NCBI RefSeq assembly: GCF_037975245.1
Contig: NC_092578.1
Coordinates: 7,469,501-7,533,500 of the forward strand
Length of the DNA stretch: 64,000 bases
Reading direction: 5' to 3'
From: Apostichopus japonicus
Taxonomy: Eukaryota; Echinodermata; Holothuroidea; Aspidochirotida; Stichopodidae
Numbering within the stretch: the stretch's first letter is position 1; each line of letters starts with the position of its first letter. Both the position numbers and the translations under genes were made by a program. Positions 1 through 55,186 of this stretch are shown here, piece after piece. The notes below the pieces were generated by a model. It made no database searches and was not told where the DNA came from. It saw nothing but the letters and a program-made list of their open reading frames with translations.

Positions 1-8942
<8,942 letters not shown>

Positions 8943-9043
8943 AGGTAATCAGTAACTTGACACTCTGCCAAAAAAAAAATAATAATAATATTACCCTGTT
9001 GCAACCCTAAATATTAAAGAAAGGACACATGAAACACACCTGG

Positions 9044-9049
9044 AATAAA
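9044..9049 (+). promoter_or_regulatory. Probable poly(A) signal of gene 1
   Basis: AATAAA about 100 bases after the stop, followed at once by GT-rich sequence (CTGTGTGTTTGG), as expected for a cleavage site. Confidence 0.5.
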
Positions 9050-10524
9050 ACTGTGTGTTTGGAACCTATTTCATGGGTGTAATCCCACATTTTCCCCCAA
9101 ATATGTGGAAACCAGCGGATTCTGTCACGTTCGAAAAAACGTGGGAAAATGTGTGTTTCTACCAGTGGCAAACGGTGAGACATTCCAATCCAAGAATAAA
9201 ACGTTACATTGACGAACTAGATAATCCTATTATGTCACAGAGAACTCTACTACTTCACACATTTGTTTTAAGAGATTGGATTTTCTTGCCAAAGGTTGTC
9301 AAAGATTCCTGCCACAGGTTGTCAAAGATTCCTTTGCAACATGTTTTTGTGGGGTTGTCCACACTTTTGTCAGGAAAGATAAAAAACATGCTGTAATGTG
9401 TGGCAAAGGGTGAGAAACTGGTAAGAGGTAAATCTGCATCAATGTGTGTGATCACCCATTTGTACCAACATCCAGGAAAATCACAGGTTTCCAAACCTGT
9501 GTTGTACAGTTTTTCTGGTTAATTTTGTTTTTGATCGTATTAAGGAACAGTGACTTGACCAATGTGTTGTTCAGGATGAAATAAATCCAGCAGCAACAGC
9601 AGCCTGCCTTCTTGCCTTTGCATATAATCGAGTCAAACATTTACTGAATTCTATCAGCAAATAAAGAAGATCTTTAACTGTAAGAATCTTCAGTGTAACC
9701 CAAGCTAAACCAAAGTAGAAAGGACCCTAACGCTGTACTTTCACAAAGGTTTGGCCGTATATTTCCACTGAGAAGCTTACACCATCCATAAAGAAAGTCT
9801 TAAAATATTAAATTTCAGGTGTGCTTGTCAGAGATATTTGCTGCGTTCCCCCCCCCCCCCCCCGTTATGACTACAGTGGTTTTGACTGTTAGGATGTATA
9901 AGCCGTATCATGCGATCTGTTCTGAACACGCAGAAACCCTTGCCTGTCCTGGACGGCCAAAACCATTCCTCTGACCATTCAAGTTGTTGATGAATCGATT
10001 TGGCGTCGTCCGAATGTTGTTTTTTTTGGCTTCCCTCACTGACATTATTTGTATATATAAATCACATTAGTACCACATAGTGGAAGAAAATATCCCTACA
10101 AAAAGATTTGCAATTTTTTACAAAGTCTTGACGTCTGAGTGCATTCAACAGCTATTATCATCCCTTCTCCAAAAGAATCATAATTCCAGTATAGATTTGA
10201 AGGAGGGTAAAGAAGATTATCGTTGTCTCCCTTTGTAAAGTCTGAAAACTTTAAACCACCTTCCAAAAATAACCCTTTGTAAGCTTTGCTTGTTGTAAGT
10301 TTTTTAGTTCATTGACTTAACAGCAAACATGGACAGAGACACCTCATCCTGTCCCCTCCTCCTCCCCCCCCCAATCCACCCCATGTAGTCCCTGCATGGT
10401 AAACAGAATGTTTCTTGGTCATGAACAGAGCACAACTAAAAGAATGTCTCTCCAATGAAAAACGAAAAATAGTCTGTGATATTAAGTCAGTTTACAAATT
10501 GCCCTTGTTCTTTTACCTTTTCAG
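9050..10524. other. Space between genes 1 and 3
   Basis: A 113-codon open frame at 9055-9396 has no acceptor and reads as low-quality sequence. Poly-C at 9846-9862. The missing 5' exon(s) of gene 3 may lie here but could not be picked out. Confidence 0.5.
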
Positions 10525-10597
10525 AAGCGTTTGATGAGTCGGAGGTGTACGGTACTAGTGAAGTTATTGAAAGAAAAAGAAAAATCGACAAAATCGA
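10525..10597 (+). CDS. Gene 3 exon A
   Basis: Acceptor TTTTACCTTTTCAG and donor GTGAGT. The frame GCG TTT GAT GAG.. uses two leading bases and ends with GA. Frame 1 also stays open to 10716, but with a composition that looks less like protein. Confidence 0.45.
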
Positions 10598-13500
10598 GTG
10601 AGTGCCTGTTGTGGCCGGTAGAAATACAAGAAATCAGTCAAACGGTGATCGGAAAATACATGTTGGTGCAGTGGGTAAGGAACCATCAGGACAAGGATGT
10701 GTGGGCTTACTTGTAGCAAGGTAATGCTGGAATATCTGGAAGATAGGTTGTGGTACACGTTTGTATACGGGTAATTTTAAATTGACTTTTCTTTTACAGT
10801 CGATGCGATGTAAGGGGAGATGAGAATTTATCACAACTGTTGATATTTGTGTATCACAGTCTCTGGCAACAAGGTAACACTTCCTGTTCATAGAGTTCGT
10901 TAATATTAGGGTCCACCCTGTGTAGTAAGCAATTTTTAAAACTTGTCTTTCATGTATTAAGAAAAAGTTCCCCGATTTTATGAGAAAGAAAATGGTTGGG
11001 CGAAGGTAGAACGACACAAAAGGTCATTCTCGCGTAAACAAATTACTTGCTCTGTTGGTTTCTTAGATATTAAACATTTATTTCCCAAAGTATGAATCTG
11101 TATTTATAGTCCTACATCTTACCTACAATGGTATATCGTCTCTCATCTGTTTTGTACCTTGAGGGTTGCGATTGAGCAGAGAGCCACATCTCGCTGTTCT
11201 CCCAGACAACGGTAACACGTGAACCAGATTTAAAAGCCGTGTGGATCATTTCAAATGAAGAGCGTATTAACCATGGTTCCCACAAAAGTAGGAAAAGTGT
11301 AGGTGAAGTGTAGGGAAAATGTAGGGAAAATGTGGGAATATGTAGGGAAAATGTAAATGAAGTGTAGGGAAAATGTAGGAAAATGTAGGAATATGTGGGA
11401 ATATGTAGGGTATATGTAGGGAAAATGAGATAAAATCTCTTTGCTGGGGACTTGGAAGTCCTATAGTTTTTCATTTTTTTCTGGGAAAGGGAGGAAAATG
11501 CGCCCATAGCAGCTTCTTATTTTCAGGACTGCTAATCAAAAGTTTTTCTCTGCAAGAAAGAACATGTTTCGTCACAGTGCGTTTAATTTTGGGATGTCTT
11601 TGTATAACACTTTTCTGTGATTTGCCAATTTCCCTGACATTTAGTGATAGGTGTGACCATACGTTTTTGCAAGAGCTGCAGATTTACTGTTGGTTAGGCT
11701 TACTATAGGAACCCTAACATTACGTCCTCTCTAGTGTGTAGCCTACATACCAAAAAAAAACATGTTTTGGTCTTGAAAAACATTCTGGAGTTTAAAATCT
11801 GCTGAAAAAGCATCAGGGACCCATGATTTAACGTAGTCTATTTAGTTTGCCCTATCCTTGTGTATTATTAAAAACACAGAAGTTATTGTATTGGGATGTA
11901 GTGAAAACCTGGAACAGTATAAGACTGTTAGGAATATTGTTTATTAGCATTACAGTATGAGAACACAGTTATGGCAACACAAAAAATCTTCTGGTGTAAT
12001 TATCTTTAGAGATCTATAAACTTCAGTTTATGAAGGGAAGATAAATCACTTATTGATTTATTTGTTAATGTGATGTATATCCTATCCTTATACCTGAAAT
12101 AATCTAGCAGAACATGAGGTCTTCAAATCAACAAATACCTTGCGACATAATCAATCAATCAGTATTCACTTAACAGCCTTGTCGGTGGTAAAATATTCCG
12201 CAGGCCGTGCGTTTAATACAACTGTTTGGTTTGTGGCGTAATGTTCAAGCGAATAATGTACTGCCTCAAGTTCCAAGCACATACAAACAACTTTGTGCCT
12301 ATTAAGCAATAACATTTGGCATTCATTCCGAGTTTGGTTGATGATGTCCAAACAATAGGGTAAAAAAGCCTCAATTTTAGCAATCAACCGAAAATGTTAC
12401 AAATTGAAGGTTATATTATCTGTCTTCAAAATGTGCCAGTAATTTTGCATTTAGTCTTTTAGTTGGGGCAAACATGGCTTTTGTTCGAGGTGTAACATGA
12501 AATGCAGGACATTTTTTGTTGTTGTAAATATGTCACTGTTTTGGCTGTACTTTGAAATATTGACTCTTTTAAGTCTTCTTATAACCATTTTTGTATGGAG
12601 TGTTTTTTTGAAGTCGAAATCTATGAATATTCATAGATGTGTATCTTAGTCTTTATATGTAAAATATTACTGAGATAAATGAATAGAAGTTGAAGAAAAC
12701 TAAAGAACAAACATGAAAAGAAAATGGAAAAAAGGAAAATAAAGAAAACCAAGGAAAATAAGTCAAACAAATATTAAAAACTGATTATTGAGAACTTTGG
12801 AAAGAAAACCAGTTTCTTTATTTTGTTTTAAGAAGTTGTTAAATATTTTTCCGCTAAGATGTTCATCTCAAATTGTCCTTGCTGTGAGTTCAACAGTATG
12901 TATACACTTTTTTATGATATTGCTTGGCATTTATATGTTTTATTGTACCATACATGGCTAAAAGCAACATAAATTATATCATGCTGTTCTGTGTGCCGGT
13001 CAGTATGTAGTATGGTAGGTTTAACATGTTTATCAACTCTCCAAAAACACTCACGTTAATGAATAATCATGGAATATATATTTACATATTTCCTCAGCTG
13101 AAAAGTCGGGTTAAATTTCCTCATCTGAGTCTGAGCCTTTTTGAAAGTTAGTATTTCAGTTTACTAGCCGGCAGAACAGCCAGAGAGTAATAATATAGCT
13201 AAATGACATTAAGTAACTGAGCGAAGCTTTGTTGTGTAAAATGTTTATGAATAGCGCCATCTTTAAAAACTATCCGCTCAACCGGCTTATGTTGTGAAAT
13301 AGATGGCAACAGTGGGAGCGTCCATACAGTCAGGGGGGGGGGGGGGCGGATGCCACCCCTGACGGATTCAACTGGACTGTTGGCGCCCTTTTCAGCTTTT
13401 TACCACTTTTTACTTATTCGCGATTATTGACATTTTTACTGCGCTCTCATCTACCTATTGACATTTGTCACATTTTTTCGGTGTAATTTTCTGACAAAAT

Positions 13501-14567
13501 GCTCTAACGGCTATTTATTCTTCGTTTATCTGCAAATTAGCAAGGCCCAGAAAGGGTCATTTCCCGCAATCTGGGAAGTATCTTTACTCCAAAAAATTCT
13601 GTACGCTCCGCGCCAACCTGTGGTGGCGTTCCGCTTAGATAGTGTCGAAAGGACCCCTACAGACCATTCTCGCCACCTCTGACCAATACCACTAGCTCCG
13701 CCACTGGATGGCAGTATAAATTGTGGCTCTGATGAAGGTCAACAGATATTTATCCAGAAAACTTTGATATCAGACAACAACTTTGTGGAATCCTCTCCAT
13801 TGGTGGCATTGATTACACTTGTCAAGAACTTTTGTTGTCTTTTGTAGATTGTCATCTTTAAAAAAAATCTCAGAATTACTAAATTTAAATTTCCTTCATT
13901 GTTTTGATCATATGTATTTTTTTTTGGTACAGTTTATGATGAGCCTGACACAACTTACCATAAACTGACAGTCAAACTGGTTAAGAAAGTGGTCAACATT
14001 TTCCAACTTTACGATCTCACAGTTGGTAAATATTATGTGCTGAAAGTCATGGTGATATTCATTCCATTTGGATCAAAGTTCTTAAATCCTAATAGCATAC
14101 AGAACCATCCATCCATTGGGCTCTTTATTTCAGAGCCAAAAAAAGAGGGGAATTTTTTTTAAACCACATATTTTACAAACAAATATACCAGCAGGCTAGT
14201 GCAAATATGAATAACATCGTAGGTGGTGAAGAAAAATGCCTTTAGTTACTTGTAAGGTCAACCCTGACCACACATTTGTTTCTGTAATATCTGCTTTCAT
14301 ATGATTAAGCAGCCAGTATTTTTTTCTTTGCATTTCAAACATCCCATTTCTTCATGAGTCTGAAAAACACACAAGTCTGAATGTTCTATAAAAGCAGCTA
14401 TAATAATATTTTTTTTTAATTATGATTATTTTATTTATAAATCTCACGATTTTTATTTTGTTAGCTAACAACTAACAACACGATAATGTTGTCCTTTTTC
14501 TTCACAGTTTCACTTTGACCAGTATCACCTTATCACAATATTTACCTTTAAGAAAAAAGACACCTGA
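10525..14567 (+). CDS. Gene 3: small protein, possibly cystatin-like (4 exons, 5' end not found)
   Basis: Four segments with strong acceptors join in one frame: 10525-10597, 10800-10873, 13933-14051 and 14508-14567, ending TGA at 14565-14567. Phases agree at each junction (GA|T, G|TT, then phase 0). The product has an acidic start (EAFDESEVYGTSEV), a basic patch (IERKRKIDKI), then DENLSQLLIFVYHSLWQQ, a helix LTVKLVKKVV, and paired strands DLTVGKYYVLKV and FHFDQYHLITIF. The helix followed by a G-x-Y-x-L-x-V hairpin recalls cystatins, but I do not recognise a specific family. A coding exon ending in phase 1 must lie upstream and was not found. Confidence 0.4.
10800..10873 (+). CDS. Gene 3 exon B
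   Basis: Acceptor ACTTTTCTTTTACAG and donor GTAACA. It encodes RCDVRGDENLSQLLIF..WQQ and ends with one base. Confidence 0.45.
11288..11428. repeat. Minisatellite, GTAGGGAAAAT-type unit
   Basis: About a dozen imperfect 11-12 bp units (GTAGGGAAAAT, GTGGGAATAT, GTAGGTGAAGT) in the intron between exons B and C of gene 3. Confidence 0.85.
13310..13706 (-). mobile_element. hAT-type MITE, family 3 (397 bp)
   Basis: Ends CAGTGGGAGCG and GCTCCGCCACTG. Flanks GATGGCAA (13302-13309) and GATGGCAG (13707-13714) match at 7 of 8 positions. Same family as the copies at 53667 and 60554 in inverse orientation, with poly-G near one end. It sits in the third intron of gene 3. Confidence 0.88.
13933..14051 (+). 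CDS. Gene 3 exon C
   Basis: Acceptor TTTTTTTTTGGTACAG. It encodes YDEPDTTYHKLTVK..NIFQLYDLTVGKYYVLKVM. Two donors are possible: GTGATA after 14051, which keeps exon D in its protein-like frame, or GTAAAT after 14025, which gives an immediate VSL-stop in exon D. Confidence 0.45.
14508..14567 (+). CDS. Gene 3 exon D, terminal
   Basis: Acceptor CCTTTTTCTTCACAG. In phase 0 it encodes FHFDQYHLITIFTFKKKDT and TGA. ATTAAA at 14582-14587 could be the poly(A) signal. Confidence 0.4.
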   Translation, partial: FHFDQYHLITIFTFKKKDT

Positions 14568-14974
14568 GTCTGTTAGAAGTAATTAAATTAGTCCCTGTGT
14601 AGTGTAATTAACCTCACAATAATGTGAATGTTAATGTATTTGTACAGCGGCTGAGTACCGGTATGGTATCGCATGATTAATGGCTGTTCTGATGTCAATT
14701 TCAACATGTACAGTTTCTCATTAATATTGGACAATTGCGATATTTTGAGTTTGATCATATTGTGTCAACTCTAAAAGAAATAGTGATAACAAGCCACATA
14801 AAAAGTCACCTAAATGTTTATTAGCATTACAGTAAGAGAGTCTGACCAGTTTTAAACTGAGGTGTAATCCCTGCCCTCACGGTATAAAATGGACTGTGGT
14901 TCTGACTGGCATCCCCCTCCCCCTCCACACCCCCGGGCAAAGAAATGAATATATTGGGTACCGACACCAACTAA

Positions 14975-15050
14975 GGGATGGATAGCTCAGTTGGTAGAGG
15001 GCTTTGCTGCTGAAGTCTGAAGACAATGGTTCGAATCCTGTCCTAGCCCA
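14975..15050 (+). mobile_element. tRNA-like SINE head or tRNA pseudogene
   Basis: A-box TAGCTCAGTTGGTAGAG and B-box GGTTCGAATCC are correctly ordered and spaced. The acceptor, anticodon and T stems pair poorly, so it is not a working tRNA. The sequence after it is AT-rich, like a SINE tail. Confidence 0.7.
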
Positions 15051-15144
15051 TAAATTAAAATTTCTTTGCTTTTGTCCATTGTTTATAATTTTCCCAGTCT
15101 GTTTCCCAAGTTCAATGGCTTGTGCAAGTGACAAACTCACACAC

Positions 15145-15515
15145 TTATTGAAATATTATCAATTCACTTATATTTATGTTAATATTGAGAGAGGTTCGAT
15201 TATGTCTTAGTCATATTTTAGTAATTAATATAAACGGCTGTCTTGTACGAAGGCTCTTTTTCGTAGAGGTTGTATTTTTTTGGAATTTGATCATGTTTTG
15301 TGTTGTCATCACTTAACTCATGAGAAGTTCATTTCAATGACGATTTTTTTTTTTGGACAAGTTACATTTATTGAAATATTATCCGTTCATATGATATTAA
15401 CAACTCTATTAGTTATATTTATAGCGGTTCGATTATAGGCTTACATTTTTTGTAGAAATTTTCAGTAATATAAAACGGCTGTCTTTTACGTAGGCTTTTC
15501 TTTGGTTGAGGTTGT
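15145..15515. repeat. Diverged tandem duplication, period about 225 bp
   Basis: 15145-15275 and 15368-15515 share, in the same order, TTATTGAAATATTA, GGTTCGATTAT, AATATAAACGGCTGTCTT-type and GTAGAGGTTGTA-type blocks with different spacers. Confidence 0.65.
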
Positions 15516-15529
15516 AGTGTAATCTCTTT

Positions 15530-18500
15530 TATATTTTATTCTTTAAAACTTGTTTCGTTTGCCAGCTCTTAACTTTCAATTTTAATTTCCAGAAATATTC
15601 TGCTTATTTGTGTCATTTTCATGTTTTCTTTTTTTGTTACCTTTAAAGAACACAAATTTTAACATATGACATTATTTTTTTCAAAAAGTATACATTTCAT
15701 GGAAATGCGATGTTCATGATACCTTTTATTTTTGGTCAAATTATTTTACTCATAATTTTCGATCGTCTTTTCTATTTCGAATCAATAATCATTTTTAATG
15801 AAAATTAAACTAACTTTCTATTGGGTATTTTGGCATATGAAAAAAAGAAACTTTGCGACAGAGACAACTTTGAAAATCTGTAAGCAACTTTCTGTACCAT
15901 ATTTTGTCATTTTTATTTTCTTTCTATATTTCTCACCTAAATTCATTGCTGTAGATATTACATTGTTGATAAAGCGAATTGGGTGGATTCACAGCAAACT
16001 GTGACAGTGTACGGGTGAAGGGGAATAGATTGATAGGCTGTGGGTGTGGGGTGGGATGGGATGGGGTGGGGGTAGGGGTAGGGGAGGGTGAGCGGGAGGA
16101 AAAAAGCGTAGAGTATTACTACATTTTTTGCATTAGAACAGTAAACATCGGTCAAATTTGCTAGACCTTTAAGGCGTTATATCAGAAACTTGATCATGGA
16201 GCGAGTGTGACCACCCTATGGTGGGCTCGCCGGACCAATTGGAGCATGGGTGTGAGAGGAAGGGGGTGGGGTGGGAGAGTTCGCACGTACTTTGAATGTA
16301 AAACTACAAAAAAATTGTGTCGATATAAAATTTTGCCACAGTCCGACTGTTAGACTTTCCCAAAGACCACAGCATATATATCCCCATTGGGACCCACAAC
16401 ACTTAGTGTGATGACATAATAGTAAACCGATTGGCAAGTAAATTATGCTTGGTGTTTTTCCCCTTCTTACTGAGCCCTAAAATAACGTCCAAGGAGATAC
16501 GACTATGATCGGCAAGAGCGTTTTTATCCATCTAGTTTAGAGGGTTAGATTCTATCGTGTAAACTGATTACCCTAGCCGGCCTCGTTTTTATGAGTAAAC
16601 AGGTTTTGCGACTGTTTAGATCACAAACTTTGTCGCCACTATGAAAAAAAAAAAGTGCATGATATACAGTCTATTTTATCGATTTACAATTTATTGGTTG
16701 ACAATTTAGATTGAAATAGATAAGGTATACATACACATACATACAGTGCCATACATTATTATGAAAAGTTTGCAATATGCGTGGAATTGATTTATTGTGT
16801 ACGAGAGGGTTATCAATAACAACCGATATATTTTTGTTTTATCAATGTATTTTTTCTCTCTTCAATTTCATTGATAACCGTAAAGTATTTGTAAGGTCCG
16901 CTAGTTGGCAGCTAGATGCATTTTAACATATTTAACGTCTGTTATATGTCAAACGGATTTCAGTGTAAAGAGAACAGTTAAAAATAACAGTAAAGGATAA
17001 AACAATATTAGTAAAAGCAAAATAAATATGTAAAATTTGTTTTGACACATTTTTCATATATCACCTCCCTAATGGGGGTAAACAGATTGCTTGAGGACAT
17101 CAAATTAAAATCAAGTAGTGTCAGTTTACGATGCAATGGTAATAGCAAATGTAGTAATGTACGTGTATGATTGACAATGAACATGCGTCACATCGCCATA
17201 TATATGTCTTTTATGAATATATCTTTTAGCTGTTGATTTAAATGGTTATTTCAATTTACTGTACTTTGTTAGCCTCAAGATACTAAGCGTACTTAAATTT
17301 TGTAAATAGATGTATGGATATTATGCCTACAGTATGAATAAATCAGGATGCATATATGTACATGTTAGAATAGACCTTAAAACAAGTCCCCCAACCAAAC
17401 CCACCCACCCCACCCGGTAGCACACCCCCCCCCCCCGCCCAATCGATCATTCCTTTAGATCAGATTTCCAGGATATTCTGTCCTTTGTAAAAGTTTTTTT
17501 ATTTTTTATTATTCTGCCGCACTTTTAAGCTCACTTATACTTATAGTTACATTGCCCCTCGTAGCCAATGGTAAGTGTTAAGGCAATTTACAACCACCAA
17601 TTAATATGTACGATATCATTCTAATACTGCAGTGTGTGGGATAGTTGCACAGCCGTACTCAGACATGTGCCGTACGGACCCACTCGGTTCAACATCCCGA
17701 TGCATAGATGCAGCTGACGAATCCACCCTTTCATGTATTATTGAGAGTATTTTAACCTCTTAAGTGAATTCATACCATTGTAGTTTTTAAGCTGTAAAGT
17801 TAATTTCTCTTTTCTTTTTGATGGTATTTTCTCAATTTGTTCGCAAACTTGCACAGATCTTATCAGCCATTTTTGTTGTTGTCGATTCCAACAAACGTTG
17901 TATGTTAAAAATCTGCAAGAAATCACAACCAATAGATGTTTTGTCATTTTGTATCAATTGGACTTTTCGTTCTTTTCTTTTCGAGTTTATAGGGTCATAG
18001 AGAAGGCTTCGGATTAAAGATAAAACTTTTTGACGGCTGCGCAGCAGAATTTTAATTCTGAAACAGATGAGTGGAGGGAGGGGGGTTATGAGTCACACCG
18101 AGATGATAGTAGAACGGTGTAAAAAATATAAAACAAAAATATGTAATATCATTATAACAAACATTGAATAACGTGAAGGAGGGGGTGCAGTTATAAGGAA
18201 GGCACCATTGCTGGTATCTACAAGTCTTTGTGTGTCTCAACTATTTCAGATTTTATCGATTTAACTTCTTTTGAGCAGAAACTGTGGTGAGCGGAATCTT
18301 CCAAAGTTTGACAAAAGGGGGGGGGGGGGGGGAATAGGAGTGGCTTGGGCTATTTTTGAAAGGGTAATTTTTTTCAAATTTTGGTATTAACAGTCCCTCA
18401 GTCAAATTGGTCAAAAGGAGCGGCTGTTCTTTGCTTTTTTTGGTCATAATTCATAAACTAACATAAAGACATAAGACTTTCTCATCATGCCGCAATGATT

Positions 18501-18980
18501 TTACTTTATCCCCAGGAACCGTCCTCTTTTTTTCAATTTAAAACCGTTATATTCGTCTGTCAATAGAGATTGCAGCCACCGACCACATTTTTGTTTCAGC
18601 TTGTATATAGGGAACCTATAAAGAAAAAAAACAACAAATAAAATGTCTCATTCTTCAGGAGGTTGAGGAATCGAACGTGACAAATGTTGAAAGTTGCTCT
18701 GCTTTGTCGATTTGGATAATTTGACGGATGATTGGGTACAGATGAACCTCCCTCCCCACCCACACCTTCACCCTCCCAAAAAAATACCGGGTGCCTTTTA
18801 CTAACGAGAAAGAGTGTTCGATATGAACCTGAATATTGCCATTCAAATAATTTAGAAATGAGGCAATCGTTAGATCTGATTTTTTGCCATTGTAACTTAT
18901 AACACGTAGTTTATTAATTTTCTTGTATGAGAATCATTTTTTAAAGTCACACTTTCTTTAGTGATATAAGCATGTTGGGG
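15530..18980. other. Intergenic stretch, no gene seen
   Basis: AT-rich with G-runs (about 16020-16095, 16260) and C-runs (17390-17440). No exon with splice support, RNA gene or transposon end recognised. Confidence 0.55.
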
Positions 18981-19095
18981 CATTGACTCGGTCTGTAAAT
19001 GCCGTATTTTGCGCCGCACCCTGTAGATATAGGTCAACTTCCATTTCCCGTGTGACTAAATCTCGCATTCTTGTTAGAATACCCCCTAGGGTGTT

Positions 19096-19318
<223 letters not shown>

Positions 19319-19599
19319 CCATCGCTTATATACTGATAATGATCAATGAACCTAAATTTGTTTCTCAGACACAGACAGAAAGATCGCGTGAATTACAGAG
19401 CAAAAAGGTCGTTGAGCTTTGGCATGCTATTGTTTCAACGTATGTATATTTATGTTTATTCTTGCTTATTCGGGTTATAATGTTTGAACTAATTGGCTAT
19501 TGCATGATATAATTGCGTTAACGGTCTCTGAATACGATTAGATGGTATATGACATTTTATATATTGTACTAATATTATACAACATTGATACTTCGATTT

Positions 19600-20230
19600 G
19601 TTCCTAGAAACTTCGATGCAAAATGTAATTTTAGAGCATTAACTAGAAGTTCGTAAATAGAAAACAAAATAGTCTATAGTTTAAGCTGAAACTCGACATT
19701 TTGTGATAAGATAGTCGATAGTTTTAAATAAAAGGTCAACATCTTTAGATAAAAGAAAATAAATAAATAAATCGCAATTTCGAGGAACAAGTCGAATTTT
19801 CAAGTTATCACAGTCAACATTTTGAGATAAAAGGGGAAAACAAATCGATTAAAAATAAGTTGCAATTCCGTCTCCCTTAAATAAAGTATTCGAGAAGAAA
19901 GTAAAGACTAATTTTCGAAAACTCGAGAAAATAAATGAGAGTAGAAACTTTGAGATAAACTAGTCGAGTTTTGACCTATATCGTTCAAATTAGGGAATAT
20001 GAAAGTCAAAAGTTCGAAGGTTAAGTTGAAATGTCAATGCGAGAGTTGAAATTTCGAGAAAAATAAGCCTGAAGTTTGAAATAAAATAATCGTTTTTTTG
20101 TTTACATCAAAAGTCGGAACTTTCGACTTTGTTCCTTGAAAAGTCGAATATTTAGATCGAAGAAAATTATATAAATATATTAGAAAGTTCGAGAAAATAG
20201 TCAAAATTTCACTACAATTTAACAAACTTC
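19600..20230. repeat. Degenerate TCGAAA/TTTCGAG repeat tract
   Basis: Over about 600 bp, motifs such as AGTCGAAA, TTTCGAG, AGTTCGAA and GAGATAAAA recur every 20-35 bp with A-rich spacers. It looks like an old tandem array of a unit near AAGTCGAAACTTTGAGATAA. Confidence 0.6.
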
Positions 20231-20758
20231 TTCATTGGAATGTGGAGTAAATTTAACTCATAGATCTGTGGAGATTTAAAATACAACATTATTTTGATTT
20301 TTAACGTCTAAAACGTCATTTATATTATTTATACAAGCAATTGCTGCCGTATGGAGTAGTACCCAATGGGGCGAGGGGGGGGGGGGGTTGTGGAATTGGG
20401 GAGTTGTGTGCAAACTGGGCCCGTTCCTCCAGGGACAGTCTGAATAACTGCCGGTAGACAATCCCTATATATCATCCAGTCACCAATTGACTAACGTTGT
20501 ACAATCATTGAATATTCATTCAGAGAACGGAACATGTAAATTCTGGAGTTAAATATATATAGAATTTCTTCTTTCTTGGGGAAAAAATGCTCTATTGTTT
20601 AAAAAAAAAAGAGAGTAACACAGCAACCAAAATGGTTTCCATAAAACACACTACTCCCTTGCTTCTGTTGCCCCACGTTTTCCGATGCCCGTGAAAATTT
20701 GCCTTCATATACGATAAAATCTTCCCCTACCAAGATATAATGCTGTCTCACTACTCTA

Positions 20759-54463
<33,705 letters not shown>

Positions 54464-55186
54464 AGGTCTGCTTGAACGATAAATCGCAAAATAAAAGAAT
54501 TTGAGGTGTTTAATAACACCGAAATACTACACTGATCTAGTTACTAAAAATACAGGGCTAACTTACAGGGCTAAGTTAGCCAAACCAAGAATAGAGTTAA
54601 TAAGTGGCTTCACGAGTTCGATCAGCTGACTTTGTACTGATTTGTGTTTACAAAATATACAAAGGTTGTCGTTTTATTTATTTAACTATTACTGATAAAA
54701 ACAACAGATATAGGGTCAAACAACTATACGTGGAGGTTACCGGTATACCTTTTAATTATATGAAACCACACATAAACACAGGCCCCTGAAAACTTATAAG
54801 TCTTGATCAAAACGATTGAAAGGTATGGTAGTTATAGTCTATTTATCTTTACAATTCTCTTCGTAAAATGTTTGTATGACTTTAAGTCTACATACAGAAA
54901 TAATAAATTCAAACAGATAAAATAAAAATGAAGTCCTTTTTTGATACGTTTACATATTTGACATGAGAATTGTTCGTTTTGACCAGGACAAAAGTTCAAC
55001 TTCAGAATTTTCTGGATGTCATGAAATGATCTGTAGAAAGGCCCCTTTTTGTTTCTCGTGTGTTGCTACATGCGTCAATGACCACCAACATGATTGTTTC
55101 TGCTACACACTGTATTGTACGGAAGCTTAAAAGTGCCATCAACATAAGAAACACTTTGCCCCATAAGTTGACAATTTTCAGTAAAT

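Noticed and set aside
9055-9396. 113-codon open frame after gene 1
   Set aside because: No acceptor and no family resemblance; it starts at the poly(A) region of gene 1.
10531-10716. 61-codon open frame in frame 1 of gene 3 exon A
   Set aside because: It crosses a strong GTGAGT donor, and the alternative frame joins cleanly to exons B, C and D.
13733-13775. CTGATGAAGGTC..CCAGAAAAC, a hammerhead-like string
   Set aside because: No stem II forms between CTGATGA and GAAA, and no cleavage triplet with stem I was found.
14975-15050. Functional tRNA gene
   Set aside because: A- and B-boxes are good but the acceptor, anticodon and T stems do not pair; kept as a SINE head.
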